This document shows positions 1-5,926 of a stretch of 7,357 bases of DNA, one piece after another (position 1 is the first letter of the stretch; every line of letters starts with the position of its first letter). A program made the translations under genes and the position numbers. This DNA is from an uncultured Clostridium sp. (GTDB lineage: Bacteria; Bacillota; Clostridia; TANB77; CAG-508): NCBI GenBank assembly GCA_945937855.1, contig CAMEUC010000065.1:1-7357 (forward strand), in the 5' to 3' direction. The notes under the pieces are model-generated. The model was not told the origin of the DNA. It saw only the letters and a list, made by a program, of their open reading frames with translations, and did not search any database.

Positions 1-17
1 ATTTTTTGAAAAAAGTA

Positions 18-46
18 TTGACTTTTTATGTGAATAGGTATAAATT
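18..46 (+). promoter_or_regulatory. Sigma-A promoter of groESL
   Basis: A -35 element TTGACT lies at 18-23. The -10 can be read as TATAAA at 39-44 (15-nt spacer, better match) or TAAATT at 41-46 (17-nt spacer, better spacing). Either choice puts the transcription start at about 50-54, inside the operator that follows, so a bound repressor would block initiation. The position, directly upstream of operator, ribosome site and groES, supports the call. The exact -10 is uncertain. Confidence 0.7.
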
Positions 47-47
47 A

Positions 48-74
48 TTAGCAGTCATTAAAATAGACTGCTAA
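48..74. promoter_or_regulatory. CIRCE-like HrcA operator (variant)
   Basis: A perfect inverted repeat TTAGCAGTC-N9-GACTGCTAA sits over the expected transcription start of groES. The classical CIRCE element, bound by the heat-shock repressor HrcA, is TTAGCACTC-N9-GAGTGCTAA. Arm length, the 9-nt spacer and location all match; each arm differs at one base, and the change is mirrored so that symmetry is kept. The likely role is repression of groESL at normal temperature and release on protein-folding stress. That HrcA is the binder is inferred from the family; hrcA is not in the window. Confidence 0.85.
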
Positions 75-103
75 AAAATTGGATTTTAAGGAGGAATGAT
101 AGT

Positions 104-388
104 ATGATAAAACCAGTAGCAGACAGAATTTTAATTAAAATGGTAAAAAATGAGGAAACAACTAAAAGTGGAATCATTTTATCAAGTGGAGCAAAAGAAA
201 AACCACAAATAGCAGAAGTAATTGAGGTGGGACCAGGAATTAATCATATAGAAGGAAAAGAAGTGAAAATGTATATAAAAAAAGGTGACAGAGTAATAGT
301 AAACAAATACTCTGGAACAGAAGTAAAATATGAAGGAGAAGACTATTTAATAATAAAACAAGATGATGTACTTGCAACAATAGAATAA
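104..388 (+). CDS. groES: Co-chaperonin GroES (Hsp10)
   Basis: This 94-residue protein has the normal length for GroES, the cytoplasmic heptameric lid of the GroEL folding chamber. The N-terminus shows the typical PVADRILIK strand. Residues about 17-33 (ETTKSGIILSSGAKEKPQ region) are the mobile loop that docks on GroEL, with the conserved GII hydrophobic contact. The stretch from about residue 38 (VIEVGPG) through KKGDRVIVNKYSGTEV to the final DDVLATIE matches the family beta-barrel. The ATG follows AAGGAGG at 88-94 with a 9-nt gap. It is the first gene of a two-gene operon with groEL and lies just below the promoter and CIRCE-like operator, so heat-shock control by HrcA is expected. Nothing in the reading frame is unusual. 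Confidence 0.97.
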   Translation: MIKPVADRILIKMVKNEETTKSGIILSSGAKEKPQIAEVIEVGPGINHIEGKEVKMYIKKGDRVIVNKYSGTEVKYEGEDYLIIKQDDVLATIE

Positions 389-390
389 TA

Positions 391-420
391 ACTGTAGGGG
401 CAGGGTTCCACCCCTGCCCG
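391..420. repeat. GC-rich hairpin between groES and groEL
   Basis: Bases 398-405 (GGGCAGGG) pair with 412-419 (CCCTGCCC) around a 6-nt loop. The segment is almost entirely G+C, in sharp contrast to the AT-rich flanks. No T-run follows on the plus strand (it runs into A's), so it is not an ordinary terminator. The layout, beginning TGTAGGGGC and ending TGCCCGC, looks like a dispersed palindromic (REP-like) element; that is an inference. In the groESL mRNA it could act as a processing or stability point between the two cistrons. Confidence 0.65.
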
Positions 421-451
421 CAAAAAAATTAATAAAAAGGAGATAGATAAT

Positions 452-2086
452 ATGTCAAAAGAAATAAAATTTGGTGAAGATGCCAGAAAAAAAATGTTAG
501 ATGGAGTAAATACTCTAGCTGATACAGTAAAAGTAACTTTAGGACCAAAAGGAAGAAATGTTGTATTAGATAAAAACTTTGGAGCACCACTTATTACAAA
601 TGATGGTGTAACAATAGCAAAAGAAATAGAATTAGATGATCCTTATGAAAATATAGGAGCAAGACTTGTAAAAGAAGTAGCAACAAAAACAAATGATATA
701 GCAGGTGATGGAACAACAACAGCAACAGTATTAGCACAAGCAATAATAAAAGAAGGAGTAAAAAATGTAGCAGCAGGTGGAGACCCAATGGCAATAAAAA
801 GAGGAATAGATAAGGCAGTAGAAACAGCGGTAGAAGGATTAAAGGAAATAAGCTCAGAAATTAATGGAAAAGAAGATATTGCAAGAGTTGCAAGTATTTC
901 TGCAAATAACCAAGAAATAGGGGAATTAATTGCAGATGCAATGGAAAAAGTAAGCAAAGATGGAGTAATAACAATAGAAGAATCAAAAACAGCAACAACT
1001 GGGTTAAATGTTGTTGAAGGAATGGAATTTGATAAAGGATATATATCTCCATATTTTGTTACAGACACAGACAAAATGGAAACAGTAATGGAAAATCCAT
1101 ATATATTAATTACAGATAAAAAGATTGGAAATATTCAAGAAATATTACCATTACTAGAAGCCTTAATGCAACAATCTGGAAAACTTGTAATAATCGCAGA
1201 TGATATAGAAGGTGAAGCATTATCTACATTAGTTTTAAATAAATTAAGAGGAGTATTAAATATAGTAGCAGTAAAAGCACCAGGATTTGGAGATAGTAGA
1301 AAAGAAATGCTAGAAGATATAGCTATTCTTACAGGTGGAGAAGTAATAACTGGAGACTTAGGATTAGAACTAAAAGATACAACTATTGAACAATTAGGAA
1401 GAGCAAGACAAGTAAAAGTACAAAAAGAAAATACAATAATAGTAGATGGTTTAGGCGATAAAGAAAAATTAGCATCAAGAGTAAAACAAATAAAAATTCA
1501 AATAGAAGAAACAAGTAGTGAATTTGACAAAGAAAAACTACAAGAAAGACTTGCAAAACTTGCAGGAGGAGTTGCAGTAATAGAAGTTGGAGCAGCAACA
1601 GAAGTTGAGATGAAAGAGAAAAAACTAAGAATAGAAGATGCTCTATCTGCAACAAAAGCAGCAGTAGAAGAAGGAATAGTAGCAGGTGGTGGAACAGCAT
1701 TAATAAATGTAATGCCAAAAGTAGAAAAACTAGTAGGAACATTGCAAGATGACGAAAAACTAGGTGCAAAAATAGTATTAAGAGCATTGGAAGAACCACT
1801 AAGACAAATAGCAACAAATGCAGGACTAGAAGGTGCTGTAATATTACAAAAAGTAAAAACAAGTGAAGCAGGAATTGGATTTAACGCAGCAAAAGAAGAA
1901 TATGTAGATATGAAAGCCAAAGGAATAGTAGATCCAACAAAAGTAACACGTTCAGCACTTCAAAATGCAGCAAGTATAGCGGGAATGTTCTTAACAACAG
2001 AGAGTGTAGTAACAGATAAAAAAGAACCAAAATGTGAATGTGGAGGACATAATGATATGCCAGCAGGAATGGATGGAATGTACTAA
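452..2086 (+). CDS. groEL: Chaperonin GroEL (Hsp60)
   Basis: This 544-residue protein is full length for the ATP-driven chaperonin that forms the double-ring folding chamber in the cytoplasm. The N-terminal equatorial domain has VTLGPKGRNVVLDK (residues about 28-41), the nucleotide site around D51 and the GDGTTTAT loop starting at G85, with D86 equivalent to E. coli D87. Further on, RIEDALSATKAAVEEG contains the catalytic Asp equivalent to D398 of E. coli, and VDPTKVTRSALQNA lies in the C-terminal equatorial segment. The start follows AAGGAG (437-442) with 9 nt to the ATG. The last residues depart from the usual run of GGM repeats: the tail has C528, C530 and H533 followed by PAGMDGMY. No clear terminator follows the stop. 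Control is shared with groES through the CIRCE-like operator. Confidence 0.98.
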   Translation: MSKEIKFGEDARKKMLDGVNTLADTVKVTLGPKGRNVVLDKNFGAPLITNDGVTIAKEIELDDPYENIGARLVKEVATKTNDIAGDGTTTATVLAQAIIKEGVKNVAAGGDPMAIKRGIDKAVETAVEGLKEISSEINGKEDIARVASISANNQEIGELIADAMEKVSKDGVITIEESKTATTGLNVVEGMEFDKGYISPYFVTDTDKMETVMENPYILITDKKIGNIQEILPLLEALMQQSGKLVIIADDIEGEALSTLVLNKLRGVLNIVAVKAPGFGDSRKEMLEDIAILTGGEVITGDLGLELKDTTIEQLGRARQVKVQKENTIIVDGLGDKEKLASRVKQIKIQIEETSSEFDKEKLQERLAKLAGGVAVIEVGAATEVEMKEKKLRIEDALSATKAAVEEGIVAGGGTALINVMPKVEKLVGTLQDDEKLGAKIVLRALEEPLRQIATNAGLEGAVILQKVKTSEAGIGFNAAKEEYVDMKAKGIVDPTKVTRSALQNAASIAGMFLTTESVVTDKKEPKCECGGHNDMPAGMDGMY

Positions 2087-2102
2087 AATTATTTTTTAAA
2101 TC

Positions 2103-2132
2103 TTGACTATCGTTAGTATTTTTTGTTATACT
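2103..2132 (+). promoter_or_regulatory. Strong sigma-A promoter of the basic microprotein
   Basis: TTGACT (2103-2108) and TATACT (2127-2132) are separated by 18 nt, and TG at 2124-2125 forms an extended -10. The next downstream signal is the ribosome site at 2151. This suggests that the small gene is transcribed independently of groEL. The TTG of the -35 could be misread as a start codon giving a longer, 62-residue reading frame. Confidence 0.75.
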
Positions 2133-2162
2133 CATATTATAATAAAAAATGAGGTGGTACTA

Positions 2163-2291
2163 ATGATAATAGACAAAAAAGGGCAAATGTTTGAAGATAG
2201 AAGAAAAACAGATAAAGCAGTTAGAAAAGATAAAAGAAAAGAAAGCAATAAAATAAAAAAAGATGGTGTAGAAGTTGTAAGAAAAAAATAG
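2163..2291 (+). CDS. Highly basic 42-aa microprotein, function unknown
   Basis: I do not recognise this gene. The predicted 42-residue protein starts MIIDKKGQMFEDRRK and has 17 Lys/Arg and 8 Asp/Glu, with no cysteine, no membrane segment and a KK C-terminus. It is probably a soluble, extended or helical polypeptide that could bind nucleic acid or an acidic partner; this is inference from composition only. The ATG at 2163 is chosen because GAGGTGG (2151-2157) lies 5 nt upstream. The in-frame TTG at 2103 is part of the promoter. Its own promoter and terminator make a monocistronic unit between groESL and spoIIA, which argues that it is a real gene and not a chance frame. The stop codon TAG overlaps the base of the terminator stem. 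Confidence 0.65.
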   Translation: MIIDKKGQMFEDRRKTDKAVRKDKRKESNKIKKDGVEVVRKK

Positions 2292-2334
2292 AGTAGTATA
2301 ATAGAGAGTAGATTAAAACTACTCTATTTTTTTT
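2285..2334 (+). terminator. Intrinsic terminator of the microprotein unit
   Basis: AAAATAGAGTAGT (2285-2297) pairs perfectly with 2318-2330, and the T-run continues to 2334. The 20-nt loop holds a second partial copy of the left arm (AGAGTAG, 2305-2311), which could pair instead with CTACTCT (2319-2325). It closes the upstream unit and isolates the spoIIA operon from read-through. Confidence 0.85.
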
Positions 2335-2358
2335 CGCTAAAACCTCCTAAATTTCAAC

Positions 2359-2387
2359 AAAGGAAAAGTATTTAAAAAATAGAATAA
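2359..2387 (+). promoter_or_regulatory. Sigma-H promoter of the spoIIA operon
   Basis: The -35 region at 2359-2367 reads AAAGGAAAA and fits the sigma-H form RNAGGAWWW. The -10 region at 2379-2387 reads ATAGAATAA and fits RNNGAATWW. The AGGAAAA (2361-2367) and GAAT (2382-2385) cores are 14 nt apart, within the normal range. In Bacillus subtilis spoIIA is transcribed by sigma-H at the onset of sporulation, so position and sequence agree. No clear Spo0A box was found. Confidence 0.8.
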
Positions 2388-2424
2388 TAATAAAGACAAT
2401 AAAATAAAAGATATATTGTAAAAA

Positions 2425-2452
2425 TGTATGGGCGAACAGTATTTGCCTGTAA
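2425..2452. repeat. Small hairpin in the spoIIA leader
   Basis: GGGCGAA (2430-2436) can pair with TTTGCCT (2442-2448), including two G-T wobbles, around the loop CAGTA. It begins TGTATGGGC and ends TTTGCCTGTA, which resembles the ends of the GC-rich hairpin between groES and groEL. It may be a decayed copy of the same element. It lies in the expected untranslated leader about 50 nt ahead of spoIIAA. Confidence 0.35.
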
Positions 2453-2498
2453 CTAATGAAAAAATGTAATAAAAAACAATTTACAAGGAGGAAAAAAT

Positions 2499-2810
2499 AT
2501 GAAGGTCACATATGATAATGAAAATAAGCTATTAAAATTACAAATTACCGAAGAAATTGATCATTGTATGGCAGAAAAAATAAGAAATAAGGCTGATTTC
2601 GAAATTCAAAAATATATGCCACAAAAAATTGTAATGGATTTCGGTAATGTTTCTTTTATGGATAGTGCAGGTATTGGAATGATTTTAGGAAGATATAAGA
2701 CTGCAAAACTAGTAGGAGGTACACTTAATTTGAGTAATATTAAACCTGAAATAAAAAAAGTATTAGAAATGTCTGGTGTTTTAAAAATAATACCAATAAC
2801 AGACGATTAG
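2499..2810 (+). CDS. spoIIAA: Anti-sigma-F factor antagonist SpoIIAA
   Basis: This 103-residue single STAS-domain protein is the switch that releases SigF from SpoIIAB in the forespore. The N-terminal strands lead to EEIDHCMAEKIR (residues about 18-29). The key motif is FMDSAGIGMILGRYK (residues 53-67), in which S56 corresponds to the serine phosphorylated by SpoIIAB (Ser58 in B. subtilis) and dephosphorylated by SpoIIE. The residue after it is Ala where B. subtilis has a second Ser. Size is slightly below the usual 110-120 residues. AAGGAGG (2485-2491) sits 7 nt before the ATG. It is the first gene of the spoIIA operon; the next gene's ribosome site overlaps its stop codon. Confidence 0.96.
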   Translation: MKVTYDNENKLLKLQITEEIDHCMAEKIRNKADFEIQKYMPQKIVMDFGNVSFMDSAGIGMILGRYKTAKLVGGTLNLSNIKPEIKKVLEMSGVLKIIPITDD

Positions 2811-2821
2811 GAGGAAAATAA

Positions 2822-3253
2822 GTGGAAGAAAAATATAATAATGAAATGAAAATAGAATTTATGAGCAACCCTAATAATGAGGCTTTTGCAAGAATTGCGG
2901 TTGCAAGCTTTGTGGCTCCATTAGATCCTACAATAGAGGAGATTTCAGACATAAAAACAGCTATATCAGAAGCGGTTACTAATTCAATAATACATGGATA
3001 CGAAGAAAATAAAGGAATAGTTACAATAAAGGCAAGAATAAAAGAAAATGTTGTTGAAATGGAAATATTAGATAATGGTAAAGGAATTGAAAATATAGAA
3101 AAAGCAAGAGAACCATTGTATACAAGTAAACCAGAACTTGAAAGGTCTGGAATGGGATTTACAATAATGGAAAGTTTTATGGATGAAATGCGTGTGGAAT
3201 CTACATTAGGAAAAGGAACAACAGTCTTTATGAAAAAGATAATAAGAAACTAA
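2822..3253 (+). CDS. spoIIAB: Anti-sigma-F factor / serine kinase SpoIIAB
   Basis: This 143-residue GHKL-fold protein binds SigF to hold it inactive and phosphorylates SpoIIAA. The N box is SEAVTNSIIHGYE (residues 49-61), with catalytic E50, Mg-binding N54 and H58. The G1 box is DNGKG (84-88). The ATP-lid and G2 region is KPELERSGMGFTIMESFMDE (about 103-122), nearly identical to B. subtilis. I take the GTG at 2822 as the start because AGGAGG (2809-2814) lies 7 nt upstream. The later ATG at 2846 would align with the B. subtilis N-terminus less a few residues but has no ribosome site. The Shine-Dalgarno overlaps the spoIIAA stop codon, so the two are probably translationally coupled, fitting the need for balanced amounts. 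Confidence 0.96.
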   Translation: MEEKYNNEMKIEFMSNPNNEAFARIAVASFVAPLDPTIEEISDIKTAISEAVTNSIIHGYEENKGIVTIKARIKENVVEMEILDNGKGIENIEKAREPLYTSKPELERSGMGFTIMESFMDEMRVESTLGKGTTVFMKKIIRN

Positions 3254-3263
3254 AGGAGAAAAC

Positions 3264-3983
3264 ATGTACGAAACAAATACTAAAGACATTATTGAGGCGC
3301 AAAACAAGTCAGAAGAAGCAATGAATAAAATAGTAGTAAATAATTCTGGATTGATATGGAGTATAGTAAATAGATTTTTAGGAAGAGGATATTCAAAAGA
3401 AGAATTATATCAGATTGGATGCATAGGTTTAATAAAAGCAGTACAAAGATTTGATACAAGTTTTGAGGTTAAAATTTCAACATTTGCTGTGCCTTATATA
3501 ATGGGTGAAATTAAAAGATTTTTAAGAGATGATGGACCGATAAAGATAAGTAGAAGCATAAAAAAACTAGGTGCGAAAATAAGAGAAGTACAAAGAGAAT
3601 ATCTTATAAAAAATGGAAAAGATATAAAAATATCTGAAATTGCACAAATTTTGAATGTAAGTACTGAGGATATTGCCGTAGCAATAGATGCAACAAAACC
3701 AATAGATTCAATAGATGAGTATGCGTATGAGGGAGAAGAAAAAGAAAGTAAAATATCTAAAATAAGCAATAATAAGGATGATGTAGGAGATTTAATAAAT
3801 AAAATAACAATAAAAAAATTAATAAAAGAATTAGATTCTAGAGAACAACAAATAATAGTTCTAAGGTATTTTAAGGAAAAAACTCAAACAGAAGTGGCAA
3901 AAACATTAGGAATATCACAGGTTCAAGTATCTAGAATAGAGAAGAAAGTTTTATTAGAAATGCGTAAAAAAATTGCAGTTTGA
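3264..3983 (+). CDS. sigF: RNA polymerase sigma-F factor (SigF/SpoIIAC)
   Basis: This 239-residue sigma-70-family protein is the first forespore-specific sigma factor. Region 2 runs from NSGLIWSIVNRFLGRGY through EELYQIGCIGLIKAVQRFD (residues about 27-64) to AVPYIMGEIKRFLRDDG (75-91), the -10 recognition part. Region 3 includes KISRSIKKLG and EIAQILNVSTEDI. Region 4 has LDSREQQIIVLRYFKE followed by the helix-turn-helix at about 207-227 (TEVAKTLGISQVQVSRIEKK), which reads the -35. The usual B. subtilis protein is 255 residues; the N-terminus here is shorter. AAAGGAG (3252-3258) overlaps the spoIIAB stop codon, 5 nt before the ATG. It is the last gene of the spoIIA operon. SigG is the closest alternative, but the spoIIAA-spoIIAB context settles it as SigF. 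Confidence 0.96.
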   Translation: MYETNTKDIIEAQNKSEEAMNKIVVNNSGLIWSIVNRFLGRGYSKEELYQIGCIGLIKAVQRFDTSFEVKISTFAVPYIMGEIKRFLRDDGPIKISRSIKKLGAKIREVQREYLIKNGKDIKISEIAQILNVSTEDIAVAIDATKPIDSIDEYAYEGEEKESKISKISNNKDDVGDLINKITIKKLIKELDSREQQIIVLRYFKEKTQTEVAKTLGISQVQVSRIEKKVLLEMRKKIAV

Positions 3984-3999
3984 GAATTATAATTTCATC

Positions 4000-4031
4000 A
4001 TTTTGTATATATTTATATATAAAATTTTTTT
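4000..4031 (+). terminator. Weak AT-only terminator after sigF
   Basis: Bases 4000-4010 pair with 4015-4025 around a 4-nt loop, using only A-T pairs and one G-T wobble. A T-run (4025-4031) follows directly. The geometry suits an intrinsic terminator, but the stem is weak, so partial read-through into spoIID is plausible. Confidence 0.5.
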
Positions 4032-4049
4032 AAATAAAAAAGGAGAACT

Positions 4050-5030
4050 ATGAAAAAACTAATATTATTAATTTTAATATTTGTTCTCATATGTTTTGCA
4101 ATACCAATAATATTTACTAAAAAATACAATAGTCAGGAGGTAATTGCAGAAGTGCCAGAGCAAAAACAAGAATATGATTATAAACAATATAGCACTATAA
4201 AACTTTTACATCAAGAAACAGGAGAAATAGAAGAAATTGGTTTAGATGAATATTTATATGGAGTGGTTTCGGCTGAAATGCCTGCAAGCTTTGAAATGGA
4301 GGCACTAAAAGCACAAGCTACGGTTGCAAGAACATATACAATTTATAAAATTGTAAATGGAAGTAAGCATGAAGGAGCAGACATATGCGATTTAGCAAGT
4401 TGTTGCCAAGCGTGGATTTCTAAAGAAAAAAGATTTGAAAGCTGGAACGAGAACGAAAGAGAAACAAATTGGCAAAAAATTGTATCGGCGGTAGAGGAAA
4501 CAAAAGGAAAGATAATTACATACGAGGGAGAACCAATAAATGCTTTTTTCCATTCTAATAGTGGAGGAACTACAGAAACTGCAACTAATGTATGGGGAGG
4601 TACAAATTATCCATATTTACAAGTAGTCACAACATCTGGAGAAGATGCATACACACAATATAGTTCAGAAGTTACTCTAACTAAAGATGAATTAATACAA
4701 AAATTAAAAGAATATCATTCTGATATAGAAATAAATTTTGAAGATGAAGATGCAATAAAAATTTTAGAGAATACAGAAAGTGGAAGAGTTAAAAGTATTA
4801 AATTTGGTAATATAGAAATCTCTGGTGTAGAAGCTAGAACGATATTTGGGTTAAAGTCTGCTATGTTTAGTGTTGTAATAGAAGGAGATAATATAAGTTT
4901 CAAAGTTTTAGGATATGGACATGGAGTTGGCATGAGTCAAACAGGTGCTGATAGTATGGCAAAATTAGGGAATAATTATGAAGAGATAATAAAACATTAT
5001 TATATAGGTGTAGAAATTAAAGATGTATAG
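4050..5030 (+). CDS. spoIID: Stage II sporulation protein SpoIID (lytic transglycosylase)
   Basis: This 326-residue protein starts with a short basic end and a hydrophobic anchor (residues about 4-22), placing the rest outside the mother-cell membrane. In known spore formers SpoIID cuts peptidoglycan glycan strands with SpoIIM and SpoIIP to drive engulfment. The family core is visible: DEYLYGVVSAEMPASF (residues 66-81) with the catalytic E76, then KAQATVARTY (87-96), HSNSGGTTE (168-176), and GYGHGVGMSQTGA (288-300). Residues H107, C113, C118 and C119 lie where the clostridial SpoIID zinc site is found; as I recall, C. difficile has His in place of C118. AAAGGAG (4039-4045) precedes the ATG by 4 nt. 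In B. subtilis spoIID is controlled by sigma-E. I saw no convincing sigma-E promoter here. Confidence 0.94.
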   Translation: MKKLILLILIFVLICFAIPIIFTKKYNSQEVIAEVPEQKQEYDYKQYSTIKLLHQETGEIEEIGLDEYLYGVVSAEMPASFEMEALKAQATVARTYTIYKIVNGSKHEGADICDLASCCQAWISKEKRFESWNENERETNWQKIVSAVEETKGKIITYEGEPINAFFHSNSGGTTETATNVWGGTNYPYLQVVTTSGEDAYTQYSSEVTLTKDELIQKLKEYHSDIEINFEDEDAIKILENTESGRVKSIKFGNIEISGVEARTIFGLKSAMFSVVIEGDNISFKVLGYGHGVGMSQTGADSMAKLGNNYEEIIKHYYIGVEIKDV

Positions 5031-5058
5031 AATAAAGTAATAAAAAATGGAAATAATT
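5030..5058 (+). promoter_or_regulatory. Candidate sigma-F promoter of spoIIQ
   Basis: GGAAATAATT (5049-5058) fits the sigma-F -10 form GGNRANANTW. The best -35 is GAATA (5030-5034), 14 nt upstream, overlapping the last base of the spoIID stop codon. It is off the preferred GYWTA, and the spacing is slightly short; GTATA at 5025-5029 would be too far (19 nt). The spoIIQ gene is a sigma-F target in B. subtilis, which raises the prior. Confidence 0.4.
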
Positions 5059-5092
5059 TAACTAAAGATAAAAATAAGGAGGCACGATAACT

Positions 5093-5869
5093 TTGAGAAG
5101 GCAAACAAGAATAAGAAACAAAAGCTATAAATTCTTTTATATTACAGGAGCAGTGGCAATTATACTGGCAATAACACTAGTAATATTATATAGGGTTTAT
5201 AATAAAAAGTTAGACGACATATCAAAAAGTATGCTATCTACAGAACAAATAATAGGATTAGTCCCAAATACAACAGAAGATAAAGAAGGTGAAATTGAAA
5301 GTGCAAGTTCAGATTTAAGTAGAAGCATTGAAGAAGTGCAAGAAAATATGGATAATACCATAGAAAACACAAATGAAGTAAACGAAACTACTACTAATGA
5401 GGAAAAAGAAACAGCTCCAATAATAAATCAAGAAGAAGAGCAAGAAGCAGAACCTAAAAAAGAATTAGCATTTTCATATCCTGTAGAAGGAGAAATATCA
5501 AGAGAATTTTCAGTAGAAAATTTAATATATTCTGAAACATTAGAAGAATGGACAATCCACCAAGGAATTGATATTAAGGCAGATAGAACAACTGTAGTAA
5601 AAGCGGCAGAAGCTGGAATGGTAGTCGCAATAAAAAATGACCCAAGATATGGTTTGACAGTGATAATAGAACATGAAAATGGATTTAAAACAATTTATTC
5701 GAACTTATTAACTACAGAATTTGTATCAGAAGATGAAAAAATAGAAAAAGGACAAAGTATAGGAACAATAGGAAATTCAGCAGTATTTGAAATTGCAGAT
5801 GAACCACATTTACATTTTGAAATGTTAAAAGATGGAGAATATATAGATCCAACATTATATTTAAAATAA
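5093..5869 (+). CDS. spoIIQ: SpoIIQ-like membrane-anchored M23 (LytM) peptidase
   Basis: This 258-residue protein has a basic N-terminus, one membrane span (residues about 14-33), a Glu/Asn/Thr-rich linker (about 45-125) and a C-terminal LytM/M23 domain. In known spore formers SpoIIQ is made in the forespore, spans its outer face and zips to SpoIIIAH during engulfment. The zinc site is intact: H156 and D160 in HQGID, and H239 and H241 in PHLHFE. SpoIIQ of B. subtilis has lost this site, while clostridial SpoIIQ keeps it, so peptidase activity is possible. The start is TTG with AAGGAGG (5076-5082) 10 nt upstream; no ATG is in frame nearby. It lies 62 nt after spoIID, the same order as in C. 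difficile, and is followed by a strong terminator. A generic M23 peptidase is the alternative; the neighbour makes SpoIIQ the better call. Confidence 0.87.
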   Translation: MRRQTRIRNKSYKFFYITGAVAIILAITLVILYRVYNKKLDDISKSMLSTEQIIGLVPNTTEDKEGEIESASSDLSRSIEEVQENMDNTIENTNEVNETTTNEEKETAPIINQEEEQEAEPKKELAFSYPVEGEISREFSVENLIYSETLEEWTIHQGIDIKADRTTVVKAAEAGMVVAIKNDPRYGLTVIIEHENGFKTIYSNLLTTEFVSEDEKIEKGQSIGTIGNSAVFEIADEPHLHFEMLKDGEYIDPTLYLK

Positions 5870-5889
5870 GATTTCTGTCCCCACTGACT

Positions 5890-5926
5890 AAAAAAGAAGG
5901 AGCCTAGTTAGGGCTCTTTCTTTTTT
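5890..5926. terminator. Bidirectional terminator between convergent genes
   Basis: Bases 5890-5904 pair with 5912-5926 over 15 positions (one G-T wobble) around a 7-nt loop. The arms carry A6 on the left and T6 on the right, so the element gives a T-run in both directions. It serves spoIIQ on the plus strand and the 42-aa gene on the minus strand; the last five codons and the stop of the latter lie within it. Confidence 0.9.

Noticed and set aside
594..1862. Leucine- and serine-rich open frames on the minus strand within groEL (594-794, 643-1074, 861-1052, 1383-1862)
   Set aside because: They are antisense shadows of groEL: low-complexity Leu/Phe/His or Ser/Ala composition and no ribosome sites. 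The long frames arise from the AT-rich codon bias of the sense gene.
2103..2162. Upstream TTG start giving a 62-residue version of the basic microprotein
   Set aside because: The TTG is the promoter -35 and the extra 20 codons cover the -10 and the ribosome site; the ATG at 2163 has the proper Shine-Dalgarno.
3984..4049. Possible sigma-E promoter before spoIID
   Set aside because: Several TATATA-like words exist but none gives a good -35/-10 pair. The same bases form the AT-only terminator hairpin.
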